Assembly: GCF_009193155.1 (NCBI RefSeq)
Contig: NZ_VUKD01000002.1
Coordinates: 310,001-374,000, forward strand
Direction of reading: 5' to 3'
From: Georgenia subflava
GTDB taxonomy: Bacteria; Actinomycetota; Actinomycetes; Actinomycetales; Actinomycetaceae
Length of the DNA stretch: 64,000 nt
Position 1 is the stretch's first letter, and the number at the start of each line of letters is the position of its first letter. The position numbers and the translations under genes are program-made. Below are positions 45,502 through 55,382 of the stretch, in pieces. The notes beneath the pieces were generated by a model. The model saw only the letters and a program-made list of their open reading frames with translations. It made no database searches and had not been told where the DNA came from.

Positions 45502-46076
45502 GTGCACGACTGGTCCTCCTCGGCCCTCCCGGGGCCGGCAAGGGCACCCAGGCCGCCCGCATCAGCGACCGGCTCGCCGTCCCCGCCATCTCCACCGGCG
45601 ACATCTTCCGGGCGAACGTCGCCGAGCAGACGGAGCTCGGCCGCCGCGCCCAGCGGTACATGGACGCCGGCGAGTACGTCCCCGACGAGGTCACCAACGC
45701 CATGGTCCGCGACCGGCTCGGCCAGTCCGACGCGACGGGCGGCTTCCTGCTCGACGGCTACCCCCGCACCGCGGACCAGGTGGCCGAGCTCGACGGCATG
45801 CTCGCCGACGCCGGGCAGCGCCTCGACGCGGTCGTGGAGATCACCGCGGACACCGACGAGGTCGTCACACGGCTGCTCCGGCGGGCGGCCGAGCAGGGCC
45901 GGCCGGACGACACCGAGGTGGTCATCCGGCGCCGGCTCGAGGTCTACGCGGAGCAGACTGCCCCGCTGGCCGACCTCTACGCCGAGCGTGACCTGCTCGT
46001 CCAGGTCGACGGCATCGGCGAGGTCGACGAGGTCACCGACCGCATCATGACGGCGCTCGAGCCCCGGCTCGGCTGA
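45498..46076 (+). CDS. adk: adenylate kinase
   Basis: The 192-residue enzyme equilibrates ATP, ADP and AMP. It has the P-loop [15 protein letters not shown], the AMP-binding [10 protein letters not shown] and [10 protein letters not shown], and a short lid ([19 protein letters not shown]) rather than the zinc-bearing long lid. ATG 45498 overlaps the secY stop. Confidence 0.98.
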   Translation: MSARLVLLGPPGAGKGTQAARISDRLAVPAISTGDIFRANVAEQTELGRRAQRYMDAGEYVPDEVTNAMVRDRLGQSDATGGFLLDGYPRTADQVAELDGMLADAGQRLDAVVEITADTDEVVTRLLRRAAEQGRPDDTEVVIRRRLEVYAEQTAPLADLYAERDLLVQVDGIGEVDEVTDRIMTALEPRLG

Positions 46077-46143
46077 CGCCACCCACCCACCAGCACCCGG
46101 CGCGGCCCGCGAGGGCCGCGCCGTCGTCGTCCAGGAGCCAGCC

Positions 46144-46977
46144 ATGTTCGGCCGCGAGAAGATCGAGTACAAGAGCCCCGCGCAGGTCGCGACCATGCGC
46201 CGGGCCGGCCTCGTCGTCGCCGACATCCACGCCGCCCTGCGTGCTGCTGTCGCACCGGGGATGACGACGGCGGACCTCGACGCCGTCTCCGCCGACGTGA
46301 TCCGTCGGGCCGGGGCGACCTCGAACTTCCTCGGCTACCACGGGTACCCGGCGACGGTGTGCATCTCGGTCAACGAGGTCATCGTGCACGGCATCCCCGG
46401 GGACCGGGTGATCCAGGACGGCGACCTCGTCTCCTTCGACTGCGGCGCCGTCGTCGACGGCTGGCACGGCGACGCCGCCTTCTCGGTCGTCGTCGGTGAC
46501 GCGACGCCGTCGGACCAGGCCCTCGTCGAGGTCACCGAGGACGCGATGTGGTCAGCGATCGCGGCCCTCGCCGGCGGGGACCGCCTCGGGGTGGTCGGCG
46601 ACGCCGTGGAGACCGCCGTCGAGCGCGCGGCGCAGGAGCGGGGGGTCGAGCTCGGCATCGTGCAGGAGTACGTCGGGCACGGGATCGGCACGGCGATGCA
46701 CCAGCCGCCCGAGGTGCTGAACTACCGCACCCGTGACCGCGGGCCTCGGCTCCGGCCCGGGATGTGCCTGGCGGTCGAGCCGATGCTCACCGCCGGCAGC
46801 CCCGCCAACCACGTGCTCGAGGACGACTGGACCGTCGTCACGCTCGACGGGTCGCGGGCAGCGCACTTCGAGCACACGGTCGCGATCGGCGAGCAGGGCA
46901 TCTGGGTGCTGACGGCGCCCGACGGCGGCGCCGAGGAGCTCGGCCGGCGCGGCGTCAGCGTGGCCCCCACGGCCTGA
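46144..46977 (+). CDS. map: type I methionine aminopeptidase
   Basis: The 277-residue enzyme removes N-terminal methionine. Its metal ligands are visible: the Asp pair in SFDCGAVVDGWHGDAAFS, His in VGHGIGTAMH, Glu in AVEPML and Glu in EHTVAI. ATG 46144 follows CAGGAGCCAGCC. It normally precedes infA in actinobacteria, but here two LuxR-type genes intervene. Confidence 0.97.
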   Translation: MFGREKIEYKSPAQVATMRRAGLVVADIHAALRAAVAPGMTTADLDAVSADVIRRAGATSNFLGYHGYPATVCISVNEVIVHGIPGDRVIQDGDLVSFDCGAVVDGWHGDAAFSVVVGDATPSDQALVEVTEDAMWSAIAALAGGDRLGVVGDAVETAVERAAQERGVELGIVQEYVGHGIGTAMHQPPEVLNYRTRDRGPRLRPGMCLAVEPMLTAGSPANHVLEDDWTVVTLDGSRAAHFEHTVAIGEQGIWVLTAPDGGAEELGRRGVSVAPTA

Positions 46978-47232
46978 GCCCGTCGGTCGGTCCGGTGGCG
47001 CAGAACGGGTGCCGGTCGGCGCCGGAGAGCCTCGCGGAACGCGCCACCGGGTGACGCAGGCGCGGCCCGGAGACTGGCCGCACAGGCGCCGGGAGACCCG
47101 CCTCGCGGGCGCCGGAGCCGCAACAAATGGGGTCTTTCATTTTCCCGTGCGCAGCCTCACACTTACGTACAGTTGGCACCCAAGGTCGCGGGCAGTCGGG
47201 GGCAGTGTCCTGGTGGTGTGAGGAGTGAGTCT

Positions 47233-49713
47233 GTGGATGGTGCTGCGCCCACTGTCACGTTTACACGCTCCCGGACCCCGCACGACGTCGTGGTCGACGG
47301 CACGGTCCTGGAGCTGCTGGCCAAGCGCGCGCCGCTGACCATCATCCGTGGCCCGCGCGGCTACGGGAAGACGACCACGCTGAGCACCTGGTTCGGTGCC
47401 GGTGGCCCCGGGCACCTCACGGTGGCGCTGAGACTGACCCGGGCGAGCAACGACGCCGCGCACTTCTGGTCCGAGCTGGACTCCGCGCTCGTCGACGTCG
47501 ACCTGCTGCCGGCGAACGGCGCACAGGGCACCGACCACCGCGAACGGGCGATGACCTCGCTCGGCGAGGTGACCGAGCCGTTGACCGTGGTGATCGACGA
47601 CTACCACCACGCGGGCGGTCCGGACGGCGCGGCGGACATCGACGACGACCTCCTCGAGCTGGTGCGCCAGAACGACCAGCTCTTCCTCGTGGTGTCCACG
47701 CGCACGACCCGGGTGATCGAGACCACGGGGAGCCTCTCCGTGGACGTCGCGATGATCTCGCCGAAGGAGCTCCGGCTCGACGGGCCCCAGGTCTCCGCGC
47801 TCGCCGCGCGCATCGGGGTCGCGCTGAACGACCGCGAGGCGGGACGGCTGGCGACCGGGTTCGGCGGGTGGCCCGCGGCCATCCGGGACGTGCTCGTCCG
47901 CTCCCGCGGCGACGGCGGCCGGCTGAACCTCGCGCTGGCGGACGAGTACATCGCTGCGATGGTGCGCGACCTGCGCCACGAGCAGGTGCGCAGGTTCTTG
48001 CTGCACACCGCGGTGCCCGAGCGCTTCGACGCCGAGCTCGCGCAGCTGGTCGCGCCCGGCGACTCCACCCTGACGATCCTGCGCAACGTCAGGTCCGCCG
48101 GCCTCCTGCGCGAGGAGATCGACGAGGGGCAGCGGACCTACAGCTACGCACCCTTCGTCCGGCAGGCGCTCCTGCGGCTGCTGAGCGAGAGCCGGCCGGA
48201 CGAGCTGCGTGCCGTGCACCAGCGCCTCATGGGACGCAGCCTCCAGGAGCGCAACCACCTCGAGGTCCTGGTGCACGCGATCCATGCCGGCGCCTGGTCC
48301 ACCGCGGAGCAGGTCATGGAGGACGAGTGGCACTTCCTCGTCACCCAGGAGCCCGCGATGCTCATGGCGGCCGCGCAGGCGATCCCGAGCGAGGTGGTCG
48401 CCCAGCACGCCCGGTTCCGGGTGGCCCGCGACGAGGTCGACGGCGCCCTCCTGGGGGGCGAGCCAGATCCCCAGCACATCTGGCCGACCGGCGACATCAG
48501 GGGGATCACCGCAGAGCTGAGCCCCCGCCGGACACGTTCGGGCGTCGACCCCACGAGCTTCGCCCTGATCCAGTGGGGCGTGGCGGCGGTGATCGCCGGG
48601 GACGAGTCGTCGGCGTTGTACGCCTTCGGGCGCGCCCGCACCCTCGCCCAGGAGACCGACGGCTCGGCGACCGCGGTCCGGCTCGCCACGGCCGGGCTGG
48701 CGTGCACCCACGCCATCTACGGCGACGTCGGGATCGCCGCGTCCTGGCTCGACGACGAGACGCTGGATGGCGTGGGGGACGAGTCGCACGACGACTACGC
48801 CCAGGTGGGCTACTGGGTCCGTCTCGCCCAGGCGATCGTCGCCCTCGACCGGCTCGACCCGGACATGGACGACCGGGTCGCGGCGCTTCCCGAGCGCACC
48901 CGACGGGACGAGGTCTGGGGCATGGGGGTGCTCGTCGCCGCCCGCCATGCTGCCATCACCGGCGGTCCGCGCGAGGTCGCACGCTGGGCCGCCAACGTCC
49001 GTGCGGCGCGCCACTACCTCCCGCACGGTCGGATGGCCGAGATGGCGCTGCGGACCACCGAGGTCGAGGTGCTGCTGGCAGGCGGGCGGCTCGAGGAGGC
49101 CAGGCACGCCGCCAAGGACCTGCCGCCCAACGCGGTGACGATGTCCACCCACGCGCAGCTCGCGCTGCTGGCGGGGGAGTACCGGCACGCCGTGAGCCGG
49201 GCCCGGAACGGGCTGTCCGAGCAGTACCTCTCGCACCGGTCCGTCATCGAGTGCCAGCTCGTCCTCGCCGCCGCGCACTTCGCGCTGGGAGAGCGCGCCG
49301 CCGCGCGCGCCGCCTTCGCCGAGGCGATCCGCAGCGCCTATGCGTCCGGCCAGCGCAGGCCGTTGCTGATCCTGCGCCACCGGGTGTTCGCCGCGCTCGC
49401 CGGCGAGGACCTGCGGGTCCTCGAGCTGTGGCCGGAGGCGTTCCGGCCCCCGGCGGAGGAGTCGCAGGAGGAGGTCGGCGGCGGGCTCGTCGAGCTGCTC
49501 ACCCCCCGCGAGCTCGAGATCCTCCAGGCGCTCCACCAGCACGCCGGGGCGGTGCCGATCGCCCAGGAGCTCCGGCTGTCCGTGAACACGGTCAAGTCGC
49601 ACCTGCGCAGCATCTACCAGAAGCTCAACGTGACGAACCGGGCCGGTGCGCTGCAGCGCGCGGACGAGATCGACCGACCGGGCGCCAGGTCCGGCGCCGC
49701 GGCAGCAGACTGA
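47233..49713 (+). CDS. STAND-like (MalT-type) ATP-binding LuxR family regulator 1
   Basis: The 826-residue protein has an N-terminal P-loop (GPRGYGKTT at 40-48), Walker B LTVVIDDYHH and a following STR-like strand typical of the MalT/LAL class of ATP-dependent regulators. A helical repeat middle follows, then a C-terminal LuxR helix-turn-helix (LTPRELEILQAL ... IAQELRLSVNTVKSHLRSIYQKL). GTG 47233 is preferred because AGGAG lies seven bases before it; GTG 47218 is possible. The ligand is unknown. The next gene starts three bases after its stop and encodes a homologous protein. Confidence 0.88.
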   Translation: MDGAAPTVTFTRSRTPHDVVVDGTVLELLAKRAPLTIIRGPRGYGKTTTLSTWFGAGGPGHLTVALRLTRASNDAAHFWSELDSALVDVDLLPANGAQGTDHRERAMTSLGEVTEPLTVVIDDYHHAGGPDGAADIDDDLLELVRQNDQLFLVVSTRTTRVIETTGSLSVDVAMISPKELRLDGPQVSALAARIGVALNDREAGRLATGFGGWPAAIRDVLVRSRGDGGRLNLALADEYIAAMVRDLRHEQVRRFLLHTAVPERFDAELAQLVAPGDSTLTILRNVRSAGLLREEIDEGQRTYSYAPFVRQALLRLLSESRPDELRAVHQRLMGRSLQERNHLEVLVHAIHAGAWSTAEQVMEDEWHFLVTQEPAMLMAAAQAIPSEVVAQHARFRVARDEVDGALLGGEPDPQHIWPTGDIRGITAELSPRRTRSGVDPTSFALIQWGVAAVIAGDESSALYAFGRARTLAQETDGSATAVRLATAGLACTHAIYGDVGIAASWLDDETLDGVGDESHDDYAQVGYWVRLAQAIVALDRLDPDMDDRVAALPERTRRDEVWGMGVLVAARHAAITGGPREVARWAANVRAARHYLPHGRMAEMALRTTEVEVLLAGGRLEEARHAAKDLPPNAVTMSTHAQLALLAGEYRHAVSRARNGLSEQYLSHRSVIECQLVLAAAHFALGERAAARAAFAEAIRSAYASGQRRPLLILRHRVFAALAGEDLRVLELWPEAFRPPAEESQEEVGGGLVELLTPRELEILQALHQHAGAVPIAQELRLSVNTVKSHLRSIYQKLNVTNRAGALQRADEIDRPGARSGAAAAD

Positions 49714-49716
49714 CCT

Positions 49717-52176
49717 ATGGCCGGACAGGTCCGGAACCCGTCGCACCGGGGCGGGGACGGTCGGGGACTGCCTCGTGTGCCGGCGGCCTTCACCCCGGCC
49801 CCCGCGGCGGCACGCGCCCTCGGCGGTCTGCCACCGCTCGTGGTCATCCAGGCGCCGCGGGGCTACGGCAAGTCGACGACGGCGTCGCAGTGGCTGCGCC
49901 GGTCCGACCTGCCGGACCACGATCTCGTCTGGCTGGCGGTCTCGCCCCGCACGACCGACAGGGACGGCTTCTGGGCCGAGGTGCACGAGGAGCTCGTCCG
50001 GGTCGGCTACAGCGCCCGCCGGCACGACGGCGACGGGTGGGAGGAGCTCGGCCGCGCCGCCCGGGAGCGGCGGCGCCACCTCGTCATCGTCATCGACTCC
50101 TACGAGCGGGTGACCGACGAGGGGGTGGACGACGAGCTCGTCGAGCTCGCCCAGCGCCACGAGAACCTCCACCTCGTCCTGCTGATGCGGCGGATGCGGC
50201 CCGCGGTGGCGCTAGCGCGCGCCGCCCCCGAGGCCGTGGTCCTCCAGGCGCCGGACCTCGTGCTCGGGCCCGCTCAGACGCGGACCCTGGCGACCGGGCT
50301 CGGCCTGGAGATCACCCCGGACGCCGCCGAGCGACTCTGCCACGGCCTGGCCGGGTGGCCGGGGCTCCTGCGGGTGGCGCTCCTCACCTCCTCCTCGAGC
50401 GCCGACGGCGACCCGGTGATCGAGACGTCGAGCCTGGCGGCCTACCTGCGCGTCGTCGTGCAGGATCTCGGGAGCGACAGCCTCGAGGAGGTGCTCGGTG
50501 CGCTGGCGGTGCCCGAGAACTTCACACCGGAGGTGGCCGAGGCGCTGCTCGACGCCGGGACGATCAAGTCGGCCGAGTCCGTCCTCACGCGCATGCTCCG
50601 GGCCGGGTTGATCGTCACCGTCGATGACGGCGTCTTCGCCTACCCGCCGATCCTCAAGGAGGCAGCCAACCAGATCCTGCTCGAGGACGACCCGGCCCGC
50701 TACTGGCACCTCAACGCCACGATGGCGCGGATCTGCCGCCGGGAGGGCCAGGCCGAGGAGGCGCTCGCGCACGCCGTGCGCTCCCGGGAGCTGGCGTTGC
50801 TGGCCGAGGTCATCGAGGAGTTCTGGCCGCAGCTGCTCGTCGCCGACCGTGCGCGCCTGCGCACCGCTCTGGGACAGCTCGGCCCGCGGCTGCTCGCCGG
50901 CTCCCCGACGCTCGTCGGGCTGCGGGACCATGTGCTGCCGGCCGAGCAGCCCAGGTGGTTCCTCGAGCTCCTCCAGTCCGACCTGCCGGTGATCGCACCG
51001 GGGGAGAGCACGATCGCGGTGGCGCACGACGACCTCGAGGACCCGGGGACCGCCGCCGTCCTGGTCGAGCTCGGCATGGTGCAGCTGGCGGAGGCGGACC
51101 TCGTCGCAGCGGCGTTCGCGTTCCACGAGGCGGTCGGGCGCAGCGTCGAGCGTCGCCCCACGGTGCTGCGCGAGGCCGGGGCCGGCGTGGCGCTCTGCGC
51201 CACGCTGCTCGGCCACCTGGGCATCGGCGCCCGATGGATCGAGTGGGTGGGCACGCAGCCCACCGCGAGACCTGGTCCGCTCGAGTCGGTGGCCCGGCTG
51301 GCGGTCCCGGCGACGGCGGGCCTGGACCGGCTCCAGGACGTCGCGCTGCCCGACCGGCCGCCGGAGCTCCCGGAGGACCGGAGGTGGCTGGAGTCCGTGC
51401 TCGTCTACGTCTGGGCCAGCCACGCGCTGCACCGCGGGAGGACCGTCGAGGTGCTCAGCGACCTCGAGCAGTATCAGGACCGCAACCGCCACCGGCCCGT
51501 CACGCGGCTGGGCGAGACCCTGGTGGGCGCCTCGCTCGTGGACCTGTGCATCGCGACCGAGCAGCTCGCGCGCGGCCGTCAGACCCTGCCCCCCGTGACG
51601 CCCGGGCATCCCGAGGAGGGGCTGCTGCGCTCGACCAGGGCCCGACTGGCTCTCTACTCGGGCGACGACGAGCAGGCCATGTCGCTGACGGTCGACGTGG
51701 CCACCCTCGCCGCCACCAGGCCGCGCGTCGCGCTCAACCTGAGCCTCACGCGCGCGGTGGCGGCTCACCGGATGAGCCAGCGAGCAGCTGCCGCGGAGGC
51801 GATGCACCTCGCCACCAGGCTCGCCGAACGGACGGGCATCCTGCGTCCGTTCCTGCTCGTCCCCCGGTCCGACCTCGACGCGGTCGCCGCCTCCCTGCCG
51901 CAGAGTCGTGCCGTGCTCGAAGAGGTCGACCAGGCGGCGATGTCAGGTCCGTTCCCGGACCCGGTCCACGTCCAGCCGCTGAGCGGGCGCGAGGTGCAGG
52001 TGCTGCGCGAGCTCGGCTCCGGTCGGCCGCTGCCGCTCATGGCACGCAGGCTGTTCGTCTCGGAGAGCACGGTCAAGACCCAGGTCCGGAGCATCTATCG
52101 GAAGCTCGGCGTGCACAGCCGCACGGAGGCGATCGAGCGCGGCCGTCTGCTCGGCCTGCTCCCGAGCGAGGACTGA
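49717..52176 (+). CDS. STAND-like (MalT-type) ATP-binding LuxR family regulator 2
   Basis: The 819-residue protein is a diverged relative of the preceding one. It has a P-loop APRGYGKST (46-54), Walker B HLVIVIDSYE, helical repeats, and a C-terminal LuxR domain (LSGREVQVLRELGSG ... MARRLFVSESTVKTQVRSIYRKLGV). It starts three bases after the first gene's stop, so the two are almost certainly co-translated. The tandem duplication suggests that they act together, perhaps as a hetero-oligomer, or on related signals (inference). No obvious target operon is adjacent except infA and the alpha operon. Confidence 0.88.
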   Translation: MAGQVRNPSHRGGDGRGLPRVPAAFTPAPAAARALGGLPPLVVIQAPRGYGKSTTASQWLRRSDLPDHDLVWLAVSPRTTDRDGFWAEVHEELVRVGYSARRHDGDGWEELGRAARERRRHLVIVIDSYERVTDEGVDDELVELAQRHENLHLVLLMRRMRPAVALARAAPEAVVLQAPDLVLGPAQTRTLATGLGLEITPDAAERLCHGLAGWPGLLRVALLTSSSSADGDPVIETSSLAAYLRVVVQDLGSDSLEEVLGALAVPENFTPEVAEALLDAGTIKSAESVLTRMLRAGLIVTVDDGVFAYPPILKEAANQILLEDDPARYWHLNATMARICRREGQAEEALAHAVRSRELALLAEVIEEFWPQLLVADRARLRTALGQLGPRLLAGSPTLVGLRDHVLPAEQPRWFLELLQSDLPVIAPGESTIAVAHDDLEDPGTAAVLVELGMVQLAEADLVAAAFAFHEAVGRSVERRPTVLREAGAGVALCATLLGHLGIGARWIEWVGTQPTARPGPLESVARLAVPATAGLDRLQDVALPDRPPELPEDRRWLESVLVYVWASHALHRGRTVEVLSDLEQYQDRNRHRPVTRLGETLVGASLVDLCIATEQLARGRQTLPPVTPGHPEEGLLRSTRARLALYSGDDEQAMSLTVDVATLAATRPRVALNLSLTRAVAAHRMSQRAAAAEAMHLATRLAERTGILRPFLLVPRSDLDAVAASLPQSRAVLEEVDQAAMSGPFPDPVHVQPLSGREVQVLRELGSGRPLPLMARRLFVSESTVKTQVRSIYRKLGVHSRTEAIERGRLLGLLPSED

Positions 52177-52407
52177 GCCGCACCCGCACCGTCCGGCGAC
52201 GTGGTGCGGGGGCGGCTCACCCTGGCTCGCCCCATCGCTCTCACCCCGTCACCCTCGCTCACTCGCCTGGAATTCATCCGTGCTGGTGCTGCGCCTGCTC
52301 TGGGACGGCTGGTCTGCTGGTCACGGCCGGGGGGCCCCACGGCTGCGGGCCCGCTCTCCTTCCCCCGGGGGAGCGGGTCCGCTGTTGCGAGGTGGCCGCC
52401 CTGCTGG

Positions 52408-52565
52408 GCGGGTCTCGTGAGGCGGCCGCCGGCCCGAGCGGGTCTCGCGAGGCAGGCCGCCCGTTCGTGCGGGTCTCGTGCGAGGCGGCCGCCCGGCCCC
52501 AGCGGGTCTCGCGAGGCGGGCCGCTCGTTCGCGCGCGTCTCGTGCGAGGCGGCCGCCCGGCCCGA
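52408..52565. repeat. 30-33-bp minisatellite, five copies with alternating subtypes
   Basis: Units beginning GCGGGTCTCG start at 52408, 52438, 52469, 52502 and 52533 (the last GCGCGTCTCG). Copies two and four share GAGGC(A/G)GGCCGC(C/T)CGTTCG, whereas copies three and five share GTGCGAGGCGGCCGCCCGGCCC. This alternation indicates a two-unit higher-order repeat. The array fills the centre of the 612-bp gap before infA; the rest of the gap has no gene. Confidence 0.9.
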
Positions 52566-52660
52566 GCGCGCACCGGCGTAGGGTTGTTACGGACCGCCGA
52601 GGCGTGCCCCGCGACGGCGCGCGCACGTGCGTCGGTGACTCCCGTCACTGGGCGCCCGGT

Positions 52661-52688
52661 TTCCCGGGGCTGCGCGATGCCGTAGGAT
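52661..52688 (+). promoter_or_regulatory. candidate infA promoter
   Basis: TTCCCG (52661-52666) and TAGGAT (52683-52688) are separated by 16 bp. The -10 box is good and the -35 is weak. The leader would be about 95 bases. Confidence 0.4.
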
Positions 52689-52788
52689 TGACCGCTGGGC
52701 ATGGCTTCACCTGTGCGCGCCTGCCGTGCGCACGATCGTCACGCGAGGCCGGCACCAGGTCCACCTGTCACCAACGTTAGCGGGAGTA

Positions 52789-53010
52789 ATGGCGAAGAAG
52801 GACGGCGTCATCGAGATCGAGGGCAGTGTTGTCGAAGCGCTCCCCAACGCGATGTTCCGCGTTGAGCTCAGCAACGGCCACAAGGTCCTTGCCCACATCT
52901 CGGGCAAGATGCGCCAGCACTACATCCGGATCCTCCCTGAGGACCGGGTGGTCGTCGAGCTGAGCCCGTACGACCTCACCCGAGGTCGCATCGTCTACCG
53001 CTACAAGTAA
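52789..53010 (+). CDS. infA: translation initiation factor IF-1
   Basis: The 73-residue OB-fold protein begins [20 protein letters not shown] and contains [21 protein letters not shown] and [13 protein letters not shown]. It binds the A site during initiation. ATG 52789 follows AGCGGGAGTA. Confidence 0.98.
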   Translation: MAKKDGVIEIEGSVVEALPNAMFRVELSNGHKVLAHISGKMRQHYIRILPEDRVVVELSPYDLTRGRIVYRYK

Positions 53011-53072
53011 CCACCACGATCGAACGCCGTCCGGCGGACCTGGGTCCTGTCACGCGCGGCGGCGGAGGAAAC

Positions 53073-53186
53073 ATGAAGGTCAAGCCCAGCGTCAAGAAGA
53101 TCTGCGACAACTGCAAGGTGATCCGTCGCCACGGCCGCGTCATGGTCATCTGCGACAACCTGCGTCACAAGCAGCGCCAGGGCTGA
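53073..53186 (+). CDS. rpmJ: 50S ribosomal protein L36
   Basis: This 37-residue zinc-ribbon protein ([20 protein letters not shown]...) has the CxxC, then Cys and His ligands (CDNC, CDNLRH) of the zinc-binding L36 form. ATG 53073 follows GGCGGAGGAAAC. It lies in the canonical infA-rpmJ-rpsM order. Confidence 0.97.
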   Translation: MKVKPSVKKICDNCKVIRRHGRVMVICDNLRHKQRQG

Positions 53187-53320
53187 GTCCCTGAACCGCC
53201 GGGGTAGCGCCCCGGCACCGCGCACCGTCAGCGCCCAGCGCAACCCTCGGCTCGGAGGCCGGGGCCCGCAGCAGCGGGATGGCGGTGCGGAAGACCTCCG
53301 ACCCACAACAGGAGTCAAAG

Positions 53321-53695
53321 TTGGCACGTCTATCCGGCGTCGACCTCCCCCGCGAGAAGCGGCTCGAGATCGCGCTCACCTACATCTACGGCGTCGGCCG
53401 CACCCGTGCGTCCGAGGCGCTGGCCGCCACCGGCATCAGCCCTGACCTGCGCGTCAAGGACATGACGGACACGGACCTCGTCGCACTGCGCGACTACATC
53501 GAGGGCAACTTCAAGGTCGAGGGTGACCTCCGCCGTGAGGTCGCCGCGGACATCCGCCGCAAGGTGGAGATCGGCAGCTACCAGGGCATCCGCCACCGCC
53601 GCGGCCTTCCTGTCCACGGTCAGCGCACCAAGACCAACGCGCGTACCCGCAAGGGCCCCAAGCGCACCGTCGCGGGCAAGAAGAAGGCCCGCTAG
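53321..53695 (+). CDS. rpsM: 30S ribosomal protein S13
   Basis: The 124-residue S13 has [37 protein letters not shown], and the basic tail [23 protein letters not shown] 53321 is chosen because ACAGGAGTCAAAG lies just upstream and the product matches the family; an in-frame GTG... ATG region at 53279 lacks homology. Confidence 0.97.
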   Translation: MARLSGVDLPREKRLEIALTYIYGVGRTRASEALAATGISPDLRVKDMTDTDLVALRDYIEGNFKVEGDLRREVAADIRRKVEIGSYQGIRHRRGLPVHGQRTKTNARTRKGPKRTVAGKKKAR

Positions 53696-53773
53696 CAGTA
53701 GTCCGAGCCGGTGCCCAGTCACGACGGCGGCACCGGGCCGGTCCGACGACCTCACCTGTAGGAGAAAACACGC

Positions 53774-54181
53774 ATGCCCCCCAAGACCCGTACGGCGACC
53801 GCGGTCCGCAAGCCGCGCCGCAAGGAGCGCAAGAACGTCTCCCACGGCCACGCCTACATCAAGTCCACGTTCAACAACACGATCGTGTCCATCACGGACC
53901 CGACCGGTGCCGTCATCGCCTGGGCCTCCTCCGGCCAGGTCGGCTTCAAGGGTTCGCGCAAGTCGACCCCGTTCGCCGCGCAGCTCGCCGCCGAGGCGGC
54001 CGCGCGTCGCGCCCAGGAGCACGGCATGAAGAAGGTCGACGTCTTCGTCAAGGGTCCCGGCTCCGGCCGTGAGACCGCGATCCGCTCGCTCCAGGCCACC
54101 GGCCTCGAGGTCGGCTCGATCCAGGACGTCACCCCCCAGGCGCACAACGGCTGCCGCCCGCCGAAGCGTCGCCGCGTCTGA
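53774..54181 (+). CDS. rpsK: 30S ribosomal protein S11
   Basis: The 135-residue S11 of the platform has [40 protein letters not shown] and the C-terminal [20 protein letters not shown] 53774 is the family start. It is followed by a perfect 14-bp hairpin rather than by rpsD. Confidence 0.98.
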   Translation: MPPKTRTATAVRKPRRKERKNVSHGHAYIKSTFNNTIVSITDPTGAVIAWASSGQVGFKGSRKSTPFAAQLAAEAAARRAQEHGMKKVDVFVKGPGSGRETAIRSLQATGLEVGSIQDVTPQAHNGCRPPKRRRV

Positions 54182-54195
54182 GAGACGTTGCCGGT

Positions 54196-54226
54196 CGGGG
54201 TGTGCGCGCTGTGCGCGCACACCCCG
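54196..54226 (+). terminator. terminator between rpsK and rpoA
   Basis: CGGGGTGTGCGCGC (54196-54209) pairs perfectly with GCGCGCACACCCCG (54213-54226) around TGT. The 14-bp stem, directly after rpsK, probably attenuates transcription into rpoA. Confidence 0.8.
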
Positions 54227-54291
54227 CTCCGTGCCACCAGCACCACCCCGCCGGCCGGACAGATGTCCGGCGGGTCCTCGCCACGGCGTCA

Positions 54292-54297
54292 TATAGC
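54292..54297 (+). promoter_or_regulatory. possible rpoA promoter (-10 only)
   Basis: The AT-rich CATATAGC patch at 54290-54297, between the rpsK terminator and rpoA, resembles a -10 box. A GCCGGAC/GTCCGGC stem just upstream (54252-54272 area) may also contribute. No clear -35. Confidence 0.35.
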
Positions 54298-54323
54298 GGA
54301 CGCCGGCTGAAAGGAAATCAGAA

Positions 54324-55349
54324 GTGCTCATCGCACAGCGCCCCGCACTGACCGAAGAGGTCGTCTCCGACTACCGCTCGCGGTTCGCCATCGAGCCCCT
54401 CGAGCCGGGCTTCGGCTACACCCTCGGCAACTCCCTGCGCCGCACCCTGCTCTCGTCCATCCCGGGCGCCGCGGTCACGTCGATCCGCATCGACGGCGTG
54501 CTCCACGAGTTCTCGACCGTCGACGGTGTCAAGGAAGACGTCACCGAGATCATCCTGAACATCAAGAACATCGTCGTCTCCTCGGAGAACGACGAGCCCG
54601 TCGTGATGTACCTGCGCAAGCAGGGCCCGGGCGTCGTCACCGCCGGTGACATCACGCCGCCGGCCGGCGTCGAGGTGCACAACCCCGACCTGCACATCGC
54701 GACGATCAACGCCAAGGGCAAGCTCGAGATCGAGCTCACCGTCGAGCGCGGCCGCGGCTACGTCTCCGCCGTGCAGAACAAGAGCGCCGACGCCGAGATC
54801 GGCCGCATCCCGGTCGACTCGATCTACTCCCCGGTGCTGAAGGTGACCTACAAGGTCGAGGCCACCCGCGTGGAGCAGCGCACGGACTTCGACAAGCTCA
54901 TCGTCGACGTCGAGACCAAGAACTCGATCGCCCCGCGCGACGCGCTCGCCTCGGCGGGCAAGACGCTGGTGGAGCTCTTCGGCCTCGCCCGTGAGCTCAA
55001 CGTGGAGGCCGAGGGCATCGAGATCGGCCCGTCCCCGACGGACGCCGCGCTCGCCCAGGACCTCGCGCTGCCGATCGAGGACCTCGGCCTGCTCTCCCGC
55101 TCGTACAACTGCCTCAAGCGCGAGGGCATCCACACCGTGGGTGAGCTCACCGCCCGCTCCGAGGCCGACCTCCTGGACATCCGCAACTTCGGCGCGAAGT
55201 CCATCGGGGAGATCAAGGAGAAGCTCGCCGGCCTGGGGCTCGGCCTCAAGGACAGCCCGGCCGACTTCGACCTCTCGGCCGCCGCGGGCGCCGAGGAGGA
55301 CGACGAGGCGTACGGCGACATCCAGTTCAGCGACGAGCAGCCCAGCTGA
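54324..55349 (+). CDS. rpoA: DNA-directed RNA polymerase subunit alpha
   Basis: The 341-residue subunit has the N-terminal dimerisation domain ([25 protein letters not shown]) and the C-terminal domain that binds UP elements and activators ([22 protein letters not shown] ... [14 protein letters not shown]). An acidic tail follows. GTG 54324 follows AAAGGAAATCAGAA. Confidence 0.99.
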   Translation: MLIAQRPALTEEVVSDYRSRFAIEPLEPGFGYTLGNSLRRTLLSSIPGAAVTSIRIDGVLHEFSTVDGVKEDVTEIILNIKNIVVSSENDEPVVMYLRKQGPGVVTAGDITPPAGVEVHNPDLHIATINAKGKLEIELTVERGRGYVSAVQNKSADAEIGRIPVDSIYSPVLKVTYKVEATRVEQRTDFDKLIVDVETKNSIAPRDALASAGKTLVELFGLARELNVEAEGIEIGPSPTDAALAQDLALPIEDLGLLSRSYNCLKREGIHTVGELTARSEADLLDIRNFGAKSIGEIKEKLAGLGLGLKDSPADFDLSAAAGAEEDDEAYGDIQFSDEQPS

Positions 55350-55382
55350 TCTGCTCACCCGACACACCTACTAGGAGACATC

